A stretch of DNA of 64,000 nucleotides from Gracilibacillus alcaliphilus. Lineage in GTDB: Bacteria; Bacillota; Bacilli; Bacillales; Amphibacillaceae. Of the stretch, positions 8,562 to 17,098 are shown one piece after another. The stretch lies in the NCBI RefSeq assembly GCF_016909015.1, contig NZ_JAFBFA010000011.1:1-64000 (forward strand), written 5' to 3'. The notes beneath the pieces were generated by a model. It was not told the origin of the DNA, did not search any database, and saw only the letters and a program-made list of their open reading frames with translations. How positions within the stretch are numbered: the first letter of the stretch is position 1; the number at the start of each line of letters is the position of its first letter. Made by a program: the position numbers and the translations under genes.

Positions 8562-9710
8562 ATGCAGCTAGGGTTAGAAGTGTTTATCTATCGTGATTTT
8601 AAAAAGTATCAGGGAAAACGAATCGGGCTTGTTACTAATATGACGGGCGTCAACCAGCAATTGGTGCCAGCCGTTGACTTGTTTTTTGAGCATCCAGATA
8701 TTAATCTTGTTGCCTTGTTCGGACCGGAGCATGGGATTAGAGGAGACGCAAAAGAAGGGGAAAAGGTAACCGCCTTTGTGGACCCAGATACAAACTTGCC
8801 TGTATACAGCTTATACGGAGAGACAAGGAAGCCTGCAAAAGAAATGATCGAGCTGGTTGATGTAATGGTCTTGGATTTGCAGGATATCGGCTCTAGGTAC
8901 TATACGTATATCTATACAATGGCTAACGTGATGAAAGCTTGTCATGAATACAACAAGGAATTGGTAGTATTAGACCGTCCTAATCCAATCTCAGGGATGA
9001 AAGTGGAGGGTAATCTGGTGGAGGAAGCATTTCGATCCTTTATTGGTCTGCTGCCGATCCCGAATCGACACGGTATGACAATAGGAGAATTAGCATCTTT
9101 GTTTAAAGGAGAGTTTGGTTATCATTGTGAGTTGACCGTAATCCCAATGCAAGGCTGGGAACGGTGGATGTATCAGGAAGATACTGGATTACTGTGGGTG
9201 CCGCCATCACCGAATACAACTACTCAGGATATGATGATCTTATACTCTGGCACCTGTTTGATCGAAGGCACGAATTTATCAGAGGGAAGAGGGACAACGA
9301 GGCCCTTTGAATGGATTGGCGCCCCTTTTATTAATGGACAGCAGCTGGCCAGAAAGTTTAACGAACGGAATCTGCCAGGAATTATTGCCAGACCTGTGAC
9401 ATTCTCACCTACCTATCAGAAATATGCAGGCGAAACTTGTCAAGGTGTGCAGTTACATGTAAAAGACAGGGAGAGCTTGAATGCTTTATATGCTACAATA
9501 CTATTAGTAAAGGATATTCTCGAGATGTATCCGGATAAATTGAAATTTATCCAATATAGTGACCGCTATACCTTTGATTTATTGACAGGTACAGACAAGC
9601 TCCGGAAAGATTTATTAAATAATCGGGATATGGAGGATTTTTTCACATCTTGTTATCAGCAATCTCTGGATTTTGACAGGCGGAGAAAGAACTATCTTTT
9701 ATATAAGTAG
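8562..9710 (+). CDS. namZ: exo-beta-N-acetylmuramidase NamZ/YbbC family (DUF1343, GH171), cytoplasmic form
   Basis: 382 residues from ATG 8562, which has AAGGAAGG 7 bases upstream; an in-frame ATG at 8541 lacks a site and adds seven non-family residues. NamZ releases MurNAc from the non-reducing end of peptidoglycan fragments, complementing NagZ. Family motifs: K-R-I-G-L-V-T-N-M-T-G-V, G-P-E-H-G-I-R-G, L-D-L-Q-D-I-G-S-R, N-R-H-G-M-T-I-G-E-L and the C-terminal R-Y-T-F-D-L-L-T-G. B. subtilis YbbC is secreted; here no signal peptide exists, consistent with intracellular use. Located between importer genes and murQ. Confidence 0.88.
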   Translation: MQLGLEVFIYRDFKKYQGKRIGLVTNMTGVNQQLVPAVDLFFEHPDINLVALFGPEHGIRGDAKEGEKVTAFVDPDTNLPVYSLYGETRKPAKEMIELVDVMVLDLQDIGSRYYTYIYTMANVMKACHEYNKELVVLDRPNPISGMKVEGNLVEEAFRSFIGLLPIPNRHGMTIGELASLFKGEFGYHCELTVIPMQGWERWMYQEDTGLLWVPPSPNTTTQDMMILYSGTCLIEGTNLSEGRGTTRPFEWIGAPFINGQQLARKFNERNLPGIIARPVTFSPTYQKYAGETCQGVQLHVKDRESLNALYATILLVKDILEMYPDKLKFIQYSDRYTFDLLTGTDKLRKDLLNNRDMEDFFTSCYQQSLDFDRRRKNYLLYK

Positions 9711-9721
9711 GTGACGAGCAG

Positions 9722-10630
9722 ATGGAAATTTTGACGACATTAACGACAGAACAGCGCAATAAACATACGATGGAAATCGATAATATGAGTACGTATGAGA
9801 TACTGAAAGTAATGAATCAAGAAGATATGGAGGTCGCACAAAGCGTGGCAGCTGTACTTCCAGAGGTTGCTGAGGCAGTTGAGGCGATCTATCATTCCTT
9901 TATTCAAGGCGGACGGTTATTTTATGTTGGTGCAGGTACTAGCGGCCGAATTGGTATTCTGGATGCAGTCGAATGCCCGCCGACTTTCAGTACACCGCCA
10001 GAGATGGTGCAAGGAATGATAGCAGGCGGGAATGCCGCGATTATGAAGGCGGTGGAAGGGGCTGAAGATGATCCGCTCTTAGGCGCCGCTGACTTGGAAC
10101 AGCGAGAATTAACAGAAATAGATGTCGTAGTAGGTATTGCGGCCAGCGGACGAACACCGTATGTGACAGGAGCACTGCAATATGCACAAAGTATAGGAGC
10201 TGAGACGATCAGCTTGAGCAGCAACAAACAGTCTAAGATCAGTCAATATGCCGCTATTAAGATAGATGTAGTGACAGGGCCAGAAGTATTAACAGGTTCT
10301 ACGCGGTTAAAGGCTGCGACAGCACACAAAATGATTTTGAATATGCTGACGACTACAGCCATGATTAAGGCTGGGAAAGTCTATGAAAATTTGATGGTAG
10401 ATGTCAAAGTAAGTAACTATAAATTAAAAGAACGAGCTAAACATATTATTGCAACTGTTACAGGAGCTTCTATAGAAGAGGCGGCAAAAGCACTGGAAGC
10501 GGCGGATTTAGGGGTGAAACCAGCAATTGTCATGATCAAGACAGGTGTAACCTATGAAAAGGCACAGCAATTGCTGAAGCAAGCTAATGGATTTGTTCGT
10601 CAAGCAATCGATCAAGTCCAGTCCGGTTAG
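9722..10630 (+). CDS. murQ: N-acetylmuramic acid 6-phosphate etherase MurQ
   Basis: 302 residues, usual family length. MurQ cleaves the lactyl ether of MurNAc-6-P to give GlcNAc-6-P and D-lactate in the cytoplasm. The SIS fold is marked by G-A-G-T-S-G-R-I-G (70-78) and D-A-V-E-C-P-P-T-F, where Glu84 corresponds to the catalytic Glu83 of the E. coli enzyme; N-E/V-E-G-A-E-D-D follows. Weak ribosome site (GGTGA), suggesting translational coupling to namZ 11 bases upstream. Central enzyme that fixes the meaning of the whole operon. Confidence 0.95.
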   Translation: MEILTTLTTEQRNKHTMEIDNMSTYEILKVMNQEDMEVAQSVAAVLPEVAEAVEAIYHSFIQGGRLFYVGAGTSGRIGILDAVECPPTFSTPPEMVQGMIAGGNAAIMKAVEGAEDDPLLGAADLEQRELTEIDVVVGIAASGRTPYVTGALQYAQSIGAETISLSSNKQSKISQYAAIKIDVVTGPEVLTGSTRLKAATAHKMILNMLTTTAMIKAGKVYENLMVDVKVSNYKLKERAKHIIATVTGASIEEAAKALEAADLGVKPAIVMIKTGVTYEKAQQLLKQANGFVRQAIDQVQSG

Positions 10631-10664
10631 ACTATATAAGACTGGAGGGTTTGGTGATCCAGCC

Positions 10665-12764
10665 ATGGAGATTCAGGAGTTGTTAATTGATGATTTTGAA
10701 GAGGACAGGATAGATAAGTATGGGACAGATCACACGTATGTTACCAGTTATCAGCTAGAGATTAGCAAGCATGCACAAGCAGGCAGGTGCAGCCTGAAGG
10801 TGCAATATGATTTTGGCGGATGGATAGATGGAAATGGCGCTATCTATATTTGCTTTAAACAGGCGCCAGCTTCTTATCGAAGGCCGGAAAGGCTGGGGCT
10901 TTGGGTGAGAGGAGATGGGCACTCACCTTGGCTGCGTGCGACTTTAATTGATGGAGAGGGAATGAAGAAGGTTGTCAACCTGACAAAAGCAGGGATTGAC
11001 TGGGTAGGCTGGAAATATGTCGAAGCTCCTTTACCCTCCACATGGCCGTTACCTATCCGGTTAGATCGAATCTATGCAGTGGAAACAGACAAGACGAAGA
11101 GAAAAGACGCCATTTTTCAAGGCAGCTTCTATTTGGATAATATCCGCTATGTGTATCAGGATGAACGTGATCTTGTCGGGCCTTCCTTCTCACAGTCTTT
11201 TCCAGAACATTCGTACAGTGTCATGTATGCGAATTCTTTTCTCTTCTCCACAAAGGTAGAGGATACGCAATCTGGGGTAAATCCGGCCACTATTCGAGTT
11301 TTGATCAATCAGCAACAGGTAGCGCATGATTTTTGTGCAGAAAAGGGTTTGATCACTTATCGTGTGACAGGGGCAGCAGAGGGGCAGCTGCATATTGAAG
11401 TAACAGCGGAAGATTATGCTGGCAATCCTGCCATGCCCGCTTTAGAACGGATCATAAAGATTGACCTCAGCCCTGATACGGAGCCACCTGTGTTGTCAGC
11501 ACTTAGCCTTCGTGACCAGCTTACAGTCTATACAAATCAGCCGAGAATCAGCTTTCGACTGATCGATGAGCAGAGCGGTATAAACGAACAAGATATTATC
11601 ATCTGTCTGAATCATACTAGGTTATTAGTAAACTATGATCCTGATTCTGGATGGTGTTATAGTTATCCAAGCCAGCCTGTAACAGAAGGGGAGCAGATAT
11701 TAACGATTGAGGCACAAGACTGTGCCGGTAACCAGATGGAGCCGATCCAGCTGACATTTTACTATCAGAACTTATCCTTGCCTCGTCATCGAGTGAAGGT
11801 AGCAATTCTGCCAGACACACATACAGCAGAAGCCTTTGCCTTTATTTTTGAACAGGTTCTGCGGTATGAACCAGCCTTCGTGTTACATATGGGGGATATG
11901 GTTGATCAGGCTGCTTCCGAGGAGTTTACACTATTCCAACAGGTGAGGATAAGGGCTTCGTCATTACCCTTCTTGGCTGTTGCAGGCAACCATGAGGCGT
12001 TTCAAGGCAATCTGGATTTATTCCACTGGCATTTTGGTCCAGCCGCTTATCATTTGGAACTCAACCACGCCTTGCTCATTGTATTAAACTCGGCACATCA
12101 GCAAAGTTTGAGCCGGTCAGAGGCTGGCCAGTTTGATTATTTGCAAGAAGTATTACGTACAAATACGAAGTCTTGCCTGATTATTGCCACACATGTCCCT
12201 ATTCAAGATACATTAGGCACAGCCCATGAAATGGATCCAGCCGATGCGGCATATCTGCATCATATGTTAAGCTCCTATCACCAACAGCACCCACAGGTTG
12301 ATATCAAGGTTCTGTTTGGTCATTTACATGTATTCCGAAGCTGGCGGCAAGATGGTATTCATTATGTCGTGACTGGAAATGGTGCACGAAAAGGGTATAC
12401 TAGTCATGACAACGGTAATATGTTAGGTTTTAGCTGTCTTGAAATAACAGAGATGGGGTTAGACCTGCAATTTATACCACTGGTAACAGGAGTCCAGCTA
12501 GAAAAGGATTTGCAGGAATCCATTGCCATCCCTAGAGGTGAAACATATCCCCTGACTGTTCATGGTCTGTTTCAGCATGTTTCTCCTGCTTATTCGGTGG
12601 AACTAACCAGTTATTCTGCGATTCCGCTGACTTGGTCTTCCAGTAATCCGGACATTGCGGGTATATCGTCTGGCGGAGTAGTGACGGCACACAGACAAGG
12701 TCGTGTTATCATTACCGTTTGTATAAATAAGGTAACAGATCAGATCGTAGTAGAGGTGACATAA
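10665..12764 (+). CDS. multidomain calcineurin-like phosphoesterase with CBM-like and Big_2 domains, no signal peptide
   Basis: 699 residues from ATG 10665. GGTGATCC just upstream pairs with the distal anti-Shine-Dalgarno tail; the frame extends to 10587 but without a site. Domains: a beta-sandwich carbohydrate-binding-like region (about 1-165, beginning L-L-I-D-D-F-E), two Ig-like repeats (about 175-375), a metallophosphoesterase (D-T-H near 384, G-D-M-V-D, G-N-H-E near 440, T-H-V-P, G-H-L-H) with every metal-binding motif intact, and a C-terminal Big_2 domain (W-S-S-S-N-P-D). Such architecture is normally secreted, yet the N-terminus has no signal sequence. Substrate unknown; a phosphorylated wall fragment is a guess. 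Confidence 0.75.
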   Translation: MEIQELLIDDFEEDRIDKYGTDHTYVTSYQLEISKHAQAGRCSLKVQYDFGGWIDGNGAIYICFKQAPASYRRPERLGLWVRGDGHSPWLRATLIDGEGMKKVVNLTKAGIDWVGWKYVEAPLPSTWPLPIRLDRIYAVETDKTKRKDAIFQGSFYLDNIRYVYQDERDLVGPSFSQSFPEHSYSVMYANSFLFSTKVEDTQSGVNPATIRVLINQQQVAHDFCAEKGLITYRVTGAAEGQLHIEVTAEDYAGNPAMPALERIIKIDLSPDTEPPVLSALSLRDQLTVYTNQPRISFRLIDEQSGINEQDIIICLNHTRLLVNYDPDSGWCYSYPSQPVTEGEQILTIEAQDCAGNQMEPIQLTFYYQNLSLPRHRVKVAILPDTHTAEAFAFIFEQVLRYEPAFVLHMGDMVDQAASEEFTLFQQVRIRASSLPFLAVAGNHEAFQGNLDLFHWHFGPAAYHLELNHALLIVLNSAHQQSLSRSEAGQFDYLQEVLRTNTKSCLIIATHVPIQDTLGTAHEMDPADAAYLHHMLSSYHQQHPQVDIKVLFGHLHVFRSWRQDGIHYVVTGNGARKGYTSHDNGNMLGFSCLEITEMGLDLQFIPLVTGVQLEKDLQESIAIPRGETYPLTVHGLFQHVSPAYSVELTSYSAIPLTWSSSNPDIAGISSGGVVTAHRQGRVIITVCINKVTDQIVVEVT

Positions 12765-12838
12765 GTGCAAACGAATCATATGAACAGAACATGAGCGGTA
12801 AAGGCTTGTCATAATAGGATTAGAAGGGAGTATCATAC

Positions 12839-13735
12839 ATGGCTTTTATGACTGGTGGATTAATACGAGTAAGTGAAATGATGCCGTTATTACCACCCTC
12901 CGAAAAGAAAATCGCTGCCTATATCATGGAACATCCTGAAGAAATTATATCACTTACGGCGAGTGAATTAGGGAAGCGCAGTTTGACCAGCAGTGCAGCA
13001 GTGGTTCGTTTATGTAAATCATTGGGGTTAAACGGCCTGCAGGAGTTAAAAATGAGAATTGCAGGTGATCTTCAAAAAACGACAGAATCAGGTTTTCGTG
13101 ATATTGCTCCAAATGAATCTCCGGCAACGATAATCGATAAAATGACGAGCAACAGCATTCAAACTATTCGGGAAACAGCAGAACTATTAAATATTGATGC
13201 CTTACAGAAGGCAGTAGATCTATTAAAACATGCACGCAGAATCCACTTTATTGGTGTAGGGGCTTCGAGCATTATTGCCCAAGATGCGGAACAAAAATTC
13301 TTACGGATTAATAAGACGGCATATGCCTTTGAAGATATGCATATGGCAGCCACACTTATTGCCAATGCTGCCTCTAGTGATGTGGTGATCGGAATATCTT
13401 TTTCCGGGGAAACGCCTGAGGTAGCGAGTCTGATGCAATTAGCAAATCAAAATGGTGTGCCGACCATTAGCTTAACGAAATATGGAAAATGGGCCGTGAC
13501 CGAAGCGGCCGATATAAACTTATACACATCTTCCACAACAGAACCTACTTTTCGAAGTGGTGCGACATCCTCCAGAATGGCACAATTGCAAGTGATCGAT
13601 ATTCTTTTTATGTGTGTTGCTTCCTCGCAGTATGAGGATACTGTCCAATATTTAGATGCCACAAGAGAGGCGGTAGGCGAACTCAAGCTGCAACGGGAAA
13701 AGAAACAAGCCTATCAAAAACGAAAGACTAAGTGA
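12839..13735 (+). CDS. murR: RpiR-family transcriptional regulator (MurR-like)
   Basis: 298 residues: N-terminal helix-turn-helix (about 1-77; S-E-K-K-I-A-A-Y-I and S-S-A-A-V-V-R-L-C-K-S-L-G) and a C-terminal SIS sugar-phosphate domain (about 125-255; F-I-G-V-G-A-S-S and S-F-S-G-E-T-P-E). In E. coli and B. subtilis MurR senses MurNAc-6-P and represses murQ genes. Here it lies inside the operon, with murQ upstream and the kinases downstream. Its probable target is the 18-bp inverted repeat at 917-964. GAAGGGAG precedes the ATG. Confidence 0.85.
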   Translation: MAFMTGGLIRVSEMMPLLPPSEKKIAAYIMEHPEEIISLTASELGKRSLTSSAAVVRLCKSLGLNGLQELKMRIAGDLQKTTESGFRDIAPNESPATIIDKMTSNSIQTIRETAELLNIDALQKAVDLLKHARRIHFIGVGASSIIAQDAEQKFLRINKTAYAFEDMHMAATLIANAASSDVVIGISFSGETPEVASLMQLANQNGVPTISLTKYGKWAVTEAADINLYTSSTTEPTFRSGATSSRMAQLQVIDILFMCVASSQYEDTVQYLDATREAVGELKLQREKKQAYQKRKTK

Positions 13736-13744
13736 GGGAAGGAT

Positions 13745-14683
13745 ATGTCATATGTGATCGGTATCGATGGAGGCGGAACGAAGACTGTGGCTGTTCTTGC
13801 AGATAGTAGGGGGCAGGAAGTTGCTAGAGCGGTCGGTGGTGCCTCTAACCCTAATATCGTATCAGCTCCAGAGTTGAGCAGGACTTTTCAAACATTATTC
13901 AATCAACTGCAACAGGCTCATCCAACAGCCTATCAACAGGCTGCTGCCTTGTTTGCTGGGATGTCTGGGGCTGGACATCTGGAGACACAGCAGAAAATCA
14001 AAGATATCCTAATAGCAATCGTGCCAGGTGCTATGCAGGTTAGCGTGGACAATGATGCGCTTATCGCTCTATATGCAGGAACAAAAGGCAGTCCAGGTAT
14101 TGTCCAAATTTCAGGCACTGGTTCCATTACTTATGGCATCAACCATCATGGTGATCGCCAAAGGATAGGTGGCTGGGGTCATCTAATCGGAGAGCGGGGC
14201 AGTGGTTACTGTCTTGGGCATGAAGCATTACAAGCTGTTTTTGCTATGCAAGATCAAACAGGTCCAGCTACAAAACTGAAGGAATTATGTCTGCAACATT
14301 TTCAAAAAAAAGAACTGCCAGACTTAGTACCTGTTATTTATCATGCCTCCAATCCAAAGGAAGTGATTGCTTCTTTGGCCAAAAAGGTGTTCCAAGCAGC
14401 AGAGGCGGGCGATGCCGCAGCACAGGAAATTGTGGATAGAAATGGAGCATACATAGGTAGAAATATTATACAATTAGTACAGCAATTATTTGCAGAACAA
14501 GCGGATGATACGGAGATTCCTGTAGTGCTGGCAGGCAGTATTTTTCAGCGGTTCGATTTGTTGGAAGCGTCCATGCGGCGAATGATCATGGCAGATAAGC
14601 GGAATGTACAATTAATCATTCCCGATGTTGCTCCAGTGCATGGTGCTGTGATGGCGGCTGTTAGACAGTCACAAATGGGATAG
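13745..14683 (+). CDS. BadF/BadG/BcrA-type sugar kinase, probable MurNAc/GlcNAc kinase (MurK-like)
   Basis: 312 residues of the ASKHA kinase fold. Phosphate-1 motif G-I-D-G-G-G-T-K-T at the N-terminus, G-M-S-G-A-G, V-D-N-D (probable catalytic Asp), G-T-G-S-I-T-Y-G and G-G-W-G-H-L-I-G-E-R-G-S-G. This family contains GlcNAc kinases and the MurNAc/GlcNAc kinase MurK of Clostridium. Import by an ABC system leaves the sugar unphosphorylated, so a kinase is needed before MurQ; that fits MurK better than a GlcNAc-only kinase, but specificity cannot be read from sequence. Confidence 0.85.
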   Translation: MSYVIGIDGGGTKTVAVLADSRGQEVARAVGGASNPNIVSAPELSRTFQTLFNQLQQAHPTAYQQAAALFAGMSGAGHLETQQKIKDILIAIVPGAMQVSVDNDALIALYAGTKGSPGIVQISGTGSITYGINHHGDRQRIGGWGHLIGERGSGYCLGHEALQAVFAMQDQTGPATKLKELCLQHFQKKELPDLVPVIYHASNPKEVIASLAKKVFQAAEAGDAAAQEIVDRNGAYIGRNIIQLVQQLFAEQADDTEIPVVLAGSIFQRFDLLEASMRRMIMADKRNVQLIIPDVAPVHGAVMAAVRQSQMG

Positions 14684-14695
14684 AGGGGGTAAACG

Positions 14696-15655
14696 ATGAG
14701 ATTGGTAGCAATAGAACAAGAGAGAATACCAGATATGGCGGCACTTTGGAATAATAATTTAAGCGCTTTCCCTATGCGGCAATCCTTATTGCGCCAAAAT
14801 AGCTTCGACGATGAGAATATTTGTTATCAAGCTTCAAGGCTGGCAGTTGATCAAGAGAATCAGGTGATCGGGATGCTGATAGCGAAGCGGTGGCAGGAAG
14901 ATCTGGATGTTGCGATGCCAAAGGAAGCAGGCTGGATTCAAGTGTTGTTGGTCGATCAGCAGTATCGCAGGCAAGGGATCGGCCGTCAGTTATTGCAGCA
15001 TGCCGAGAATACCTTTTGCTCTATTGGCATACAGCAAATAGTGTTAGGCAGAGATCCATATCATTATTTTCCGGGTATTCCTGCTGAAGATAGCGAGTCA
15101 TGTCTCTGGTTTGAGAAACAAGGCTATTTAAACCAAGGTGAGGATTATGACCTGCTTCATTCCTATGAGGAGAGTCCGCCGGAAATAACAAGTTTTGAAA
15201 AGGAACGAGGCGATGTCTCTTTTCAAACACTGCAATTAGCAGGTAAAGAAGCCTTCTTGGCCTTCCTACACCGTTGTTTTCCAGGCCGTTGGGAATATGA
15301 AGCAATGCATTATTTTCAAAAAGGAGGCAAAGGCCGAGAGTTCATAGTGTTGAAAAAGGCAGACAAAATTATTGGTTTTTGCCGTATCAATGATGCGCAT
15401 TCTCCCTATATTGCTCAGAATGTATACTGGGCACCCTTGTTTGAACAGGAACTGGGCGGAATTGGCCCTTTAGGAGTAGATGCAGAGGAACGAGGCCAAG
15501 GTTTAGGCTTAGCGATCGTGGAGGCTGGAATCCATATCTTGCGGGAACGAGGGATTCGTCATATTGTGATTGATTGGACGGGGTTGGTGACATTTTATCA
15601 AAAACTAGGTTATCAGCCATGGAAGAAATATATTTCTTATAAAAAAGAATATTAA
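14696..15655 (+). CDS. tandem GNAT-domain acetyltransferase
   Basis: 319 residues with two GNAT folds. The first (about 1-150) has the acetyl-CoA loop Q-Y-R-R-Q-G-I-G-R-Q-L; the second (about 170-319) has A-E-E-R-G-Q-G-L-G-L-A and a conserved F-Y-Q-K-L-G-Y end. Both loops look functional. Acceptor unknown. Its place between a sugar kinase and anmK suggests an amino-sugar or muropeptide acceptor, for example re-acetylation of de-N-acetylated GlcN or MurN; that is inference. Confidence 0.75.
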   Translation: MRLVAIEQERIPDMAALWNNNLSAFPMRQSLLRQNSFDDENICYQASRLAVDQENQVIGMLIAKRWQEDLDVAMPKEAGWIQVLLVDQQYRRQGIGRQLLQHAENTFCSIGIQQIVLGRDPYHYFPGIPAEDSESCLWFEKQGYLNQGEDYDLLHSYEESPPEITSFEKERGDVSFQTLQLAGKEAFLAFLHRCFPGRWEYEAMHYFQKGGKGREFIVLKKADKIIGFCRINDAHSPYIAQNVYWAPLFEQELGGIGPLGVDAEERGQGLGLAIVEAGIHILRERGIRHIVIDWTGLVTFYQKLGYQPWKKYISYKKEY

Positions 15656-15683
15656 ATGACTGAAACCAAAGGAGTTTATTAGA

Positions 15684-16844
15684 ATGACGAACCATGTAAG
15701 CTATGCCATCGGTTTAATGTCAGGGACATCTTTAGACGGGATTGACGCAGCCTTAATCAAGGTGACAGACCATGCTGGACAGCTACAAGTAGTACAGTTG
15801 GGTTATCTGTCGATTGATTATACTGCGGAAATGCAAGAAGAACTCTTCCTGCTATGTCAGCCAGAAACAGCTACAGTAGAGCGGATATCAAGAATGAATA
15901 TGTATTTGGGAGAATTGTTCGCAGAAGCCGCGATTCAGCTGATCCAGTCAGTGGCTATGAAGCGAGAGGAGATTGCTTTGATTGGCAGCCACGGTCAGAC
16001 GATATATCATGAACCGGTTGTGGAGGAAGACGGTGCTGTTTACCAAGTACCTTCCACTTTACAAATTGGAGATATTAGTGTGATAGCAGAGCGGACAGGA
16101 ATAACAACGGTCGGCGATTTTCGGACGAGAGATATGGCTGCCGGCGGACAAGGGGCTCCATTGGTTCCTTATGTAGATTATCTGTTATATGCCAGCAAAG
16201 AAGTAACAAAGGTTTTGTTGAATATCGGAGGGATTGCTAATATTACGCTGCTGCCAAAAGGGGGAGCGGAAGACCAGGTACTGGCTTATGATACAGGACC
16301 GGGAAATATGTTGATTGATGCCTTTGTTAAACGGCTGACAGAATATACACAAACCTATGATAAAGACGGCCAGCTTGCTGCCAAAGGACAGATTAATTAT
16401 CCTTGGCTGTCCAAGTTACTGCAGCACAGCTATTTTCAACAATCGATACCGAAGACGACGGGAAGAGAGATGTTTGGAGAGGCCTATGCAGAAAGACTAT
16501 GGAATGATGGGAAGCAACAAGGGATAAAGGAAGCGGATCGATTAATGACGATTACAGAGCTAACAGCAGTCACGATTATGAAGGCGATTCAATCACATGG
16601 AGAGATCGATGAAATTATTGTCAGTGGCGGAGGTGCTCATAATCAGACATTAATGAAGCGGCTAGTCTATCATGCAGAAGGCACCCAGTTGCAGCCTGCC
16701 TATGATGAACAGGTAAATCCAGACTCGAAGGAAGCCGTAGCTTTTGCTGTCTTAGGATATCAATGTCTCCAGCAACGACATAACACAATTCCTGGCGCAA
16801 CAGGTGCCAATCATGCGGTAGTAATGGGAAAAGTGGCATGGTGA
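15684..16844 (+). CDS. anmK: anhydro-N-acetylmuramic acid kinase AnmK
   Basis: 386 residues, usual family length. AnmK opens 1,6-anhydroMurNAc and phosphorylates it to MurNAc-6-P for MurQ. Family motifs: G-L-M-S-G-T-S-L-D-G-I-D-A at the start, G-S-H-G-Q-T-I-Y-H, V-G-D-F-R-T-R-D-M-A-A-G-G-Q-G-A-P, Y-D-T-G-P-G-N and V-S-G-G-G-A-H-N. AAAGGAG precedes the ATG. Last gene of the operon. With the BadF-type kinase it lets the cell use both MurNAc and anhydroMurNAc. Confidence 0.93.
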   Translation: MTNHVSYAIGLMSGTSLDGIDAALIKVTDHAGQLQVVQLGYLSIDYTAEMQEELFLLCQPETATVERISRMNMYLGELFAEAAIQLIQSVAMKREEIALIGSHGQTIYHEPVVEEDGAVYQVPSTLQIGDISVIAERTGITTVGDFRTRDMAAGGQGAPLVPYVDYLLYASKEVTKVLLNIGGIANITLLPKGGAEDQVLAYDTGPGNMLIDAFVKRLTEYTQTYDKDGQLAAKGQINYPWLSKLLQHSYFQQSIPKTTGREMFGEAYAERLWNDGKQQGIKEADRLMTITELTAVTIMKAIQSHGEIDEIIVSGGGAHNQTLMKRLVYHAEGTQLQPAYDEQVNPDSKEAVAFAVLGYQCLQQRHNTIPGATGANHAVVMGKVAW

Positions 16845-16903
16845 TATAACATTATCATGATTGGAGGATAAGTGGGTTAGTGAAGCAGGTAGGCTAGCAG
16901 GAA

Positions 16904-16947
16904 ATGACGGACAAAAAGCGCCAGGAGCGCCAAGTTTTGTCCGTCAT
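16904..16947. repeat. inverted repeat ending the amino-sugar operon; possible dispersed intergenic element
   Basis: Perfect 13-bp arms ATGACGGACAAAA (16904-16916) and TTTTGTCCGTCAT (16935-16947) around an inner GCGC/GCGC pairing. A third partial copy (ATGATGGACAAAA) follows at 16954-16966. No T-run after the stem, so termination would be atypical. The repeated unit suggests a short dispersed intergenic repeat. The annotated frame over 16861-17073 has no coding character. Confidence 0.55.
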
Positions 16948-17012
16948 AACGGAAATGATGGACAAAAAAAGCCCATCTGCATGACTAAAGTCTTGAGTAG
17001 TAATAAAGAAAA

Positions 17013-17065
17013 TTACATACTATTTACATTCTATTTATCCTCAGTTAAAGTTTTCCACCTACAAT
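17013..17065 (+). promoter_or_regulatory. PhoP box and promoter of the alkaline phosphatase gene
   Basis: Four TTACA-like hexamers in near-perfect 11-base register: TTACAT 17013, TTACAT 17024, TTATCC 17035, TTAAAG 17045. This is the direct-repeat arrangement bound by PhoP in Bacillus (consensus TT(A/T/C)ACA with 5-base gaps). A -10 box TACAAT lies at 17060-17065 with no good -35, as expected for an activated Pho promoter. Confidence 0.8.
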
Positions 17066-17098
17066 GGGGTTAGATTAAATCTCAAGGAGGATGATGGA

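Noticed and set aside
16861..17073. 70-residue ORF after anmK
   Set aside because: Runs through an inverted repeat and the PhoP box with no coding character.
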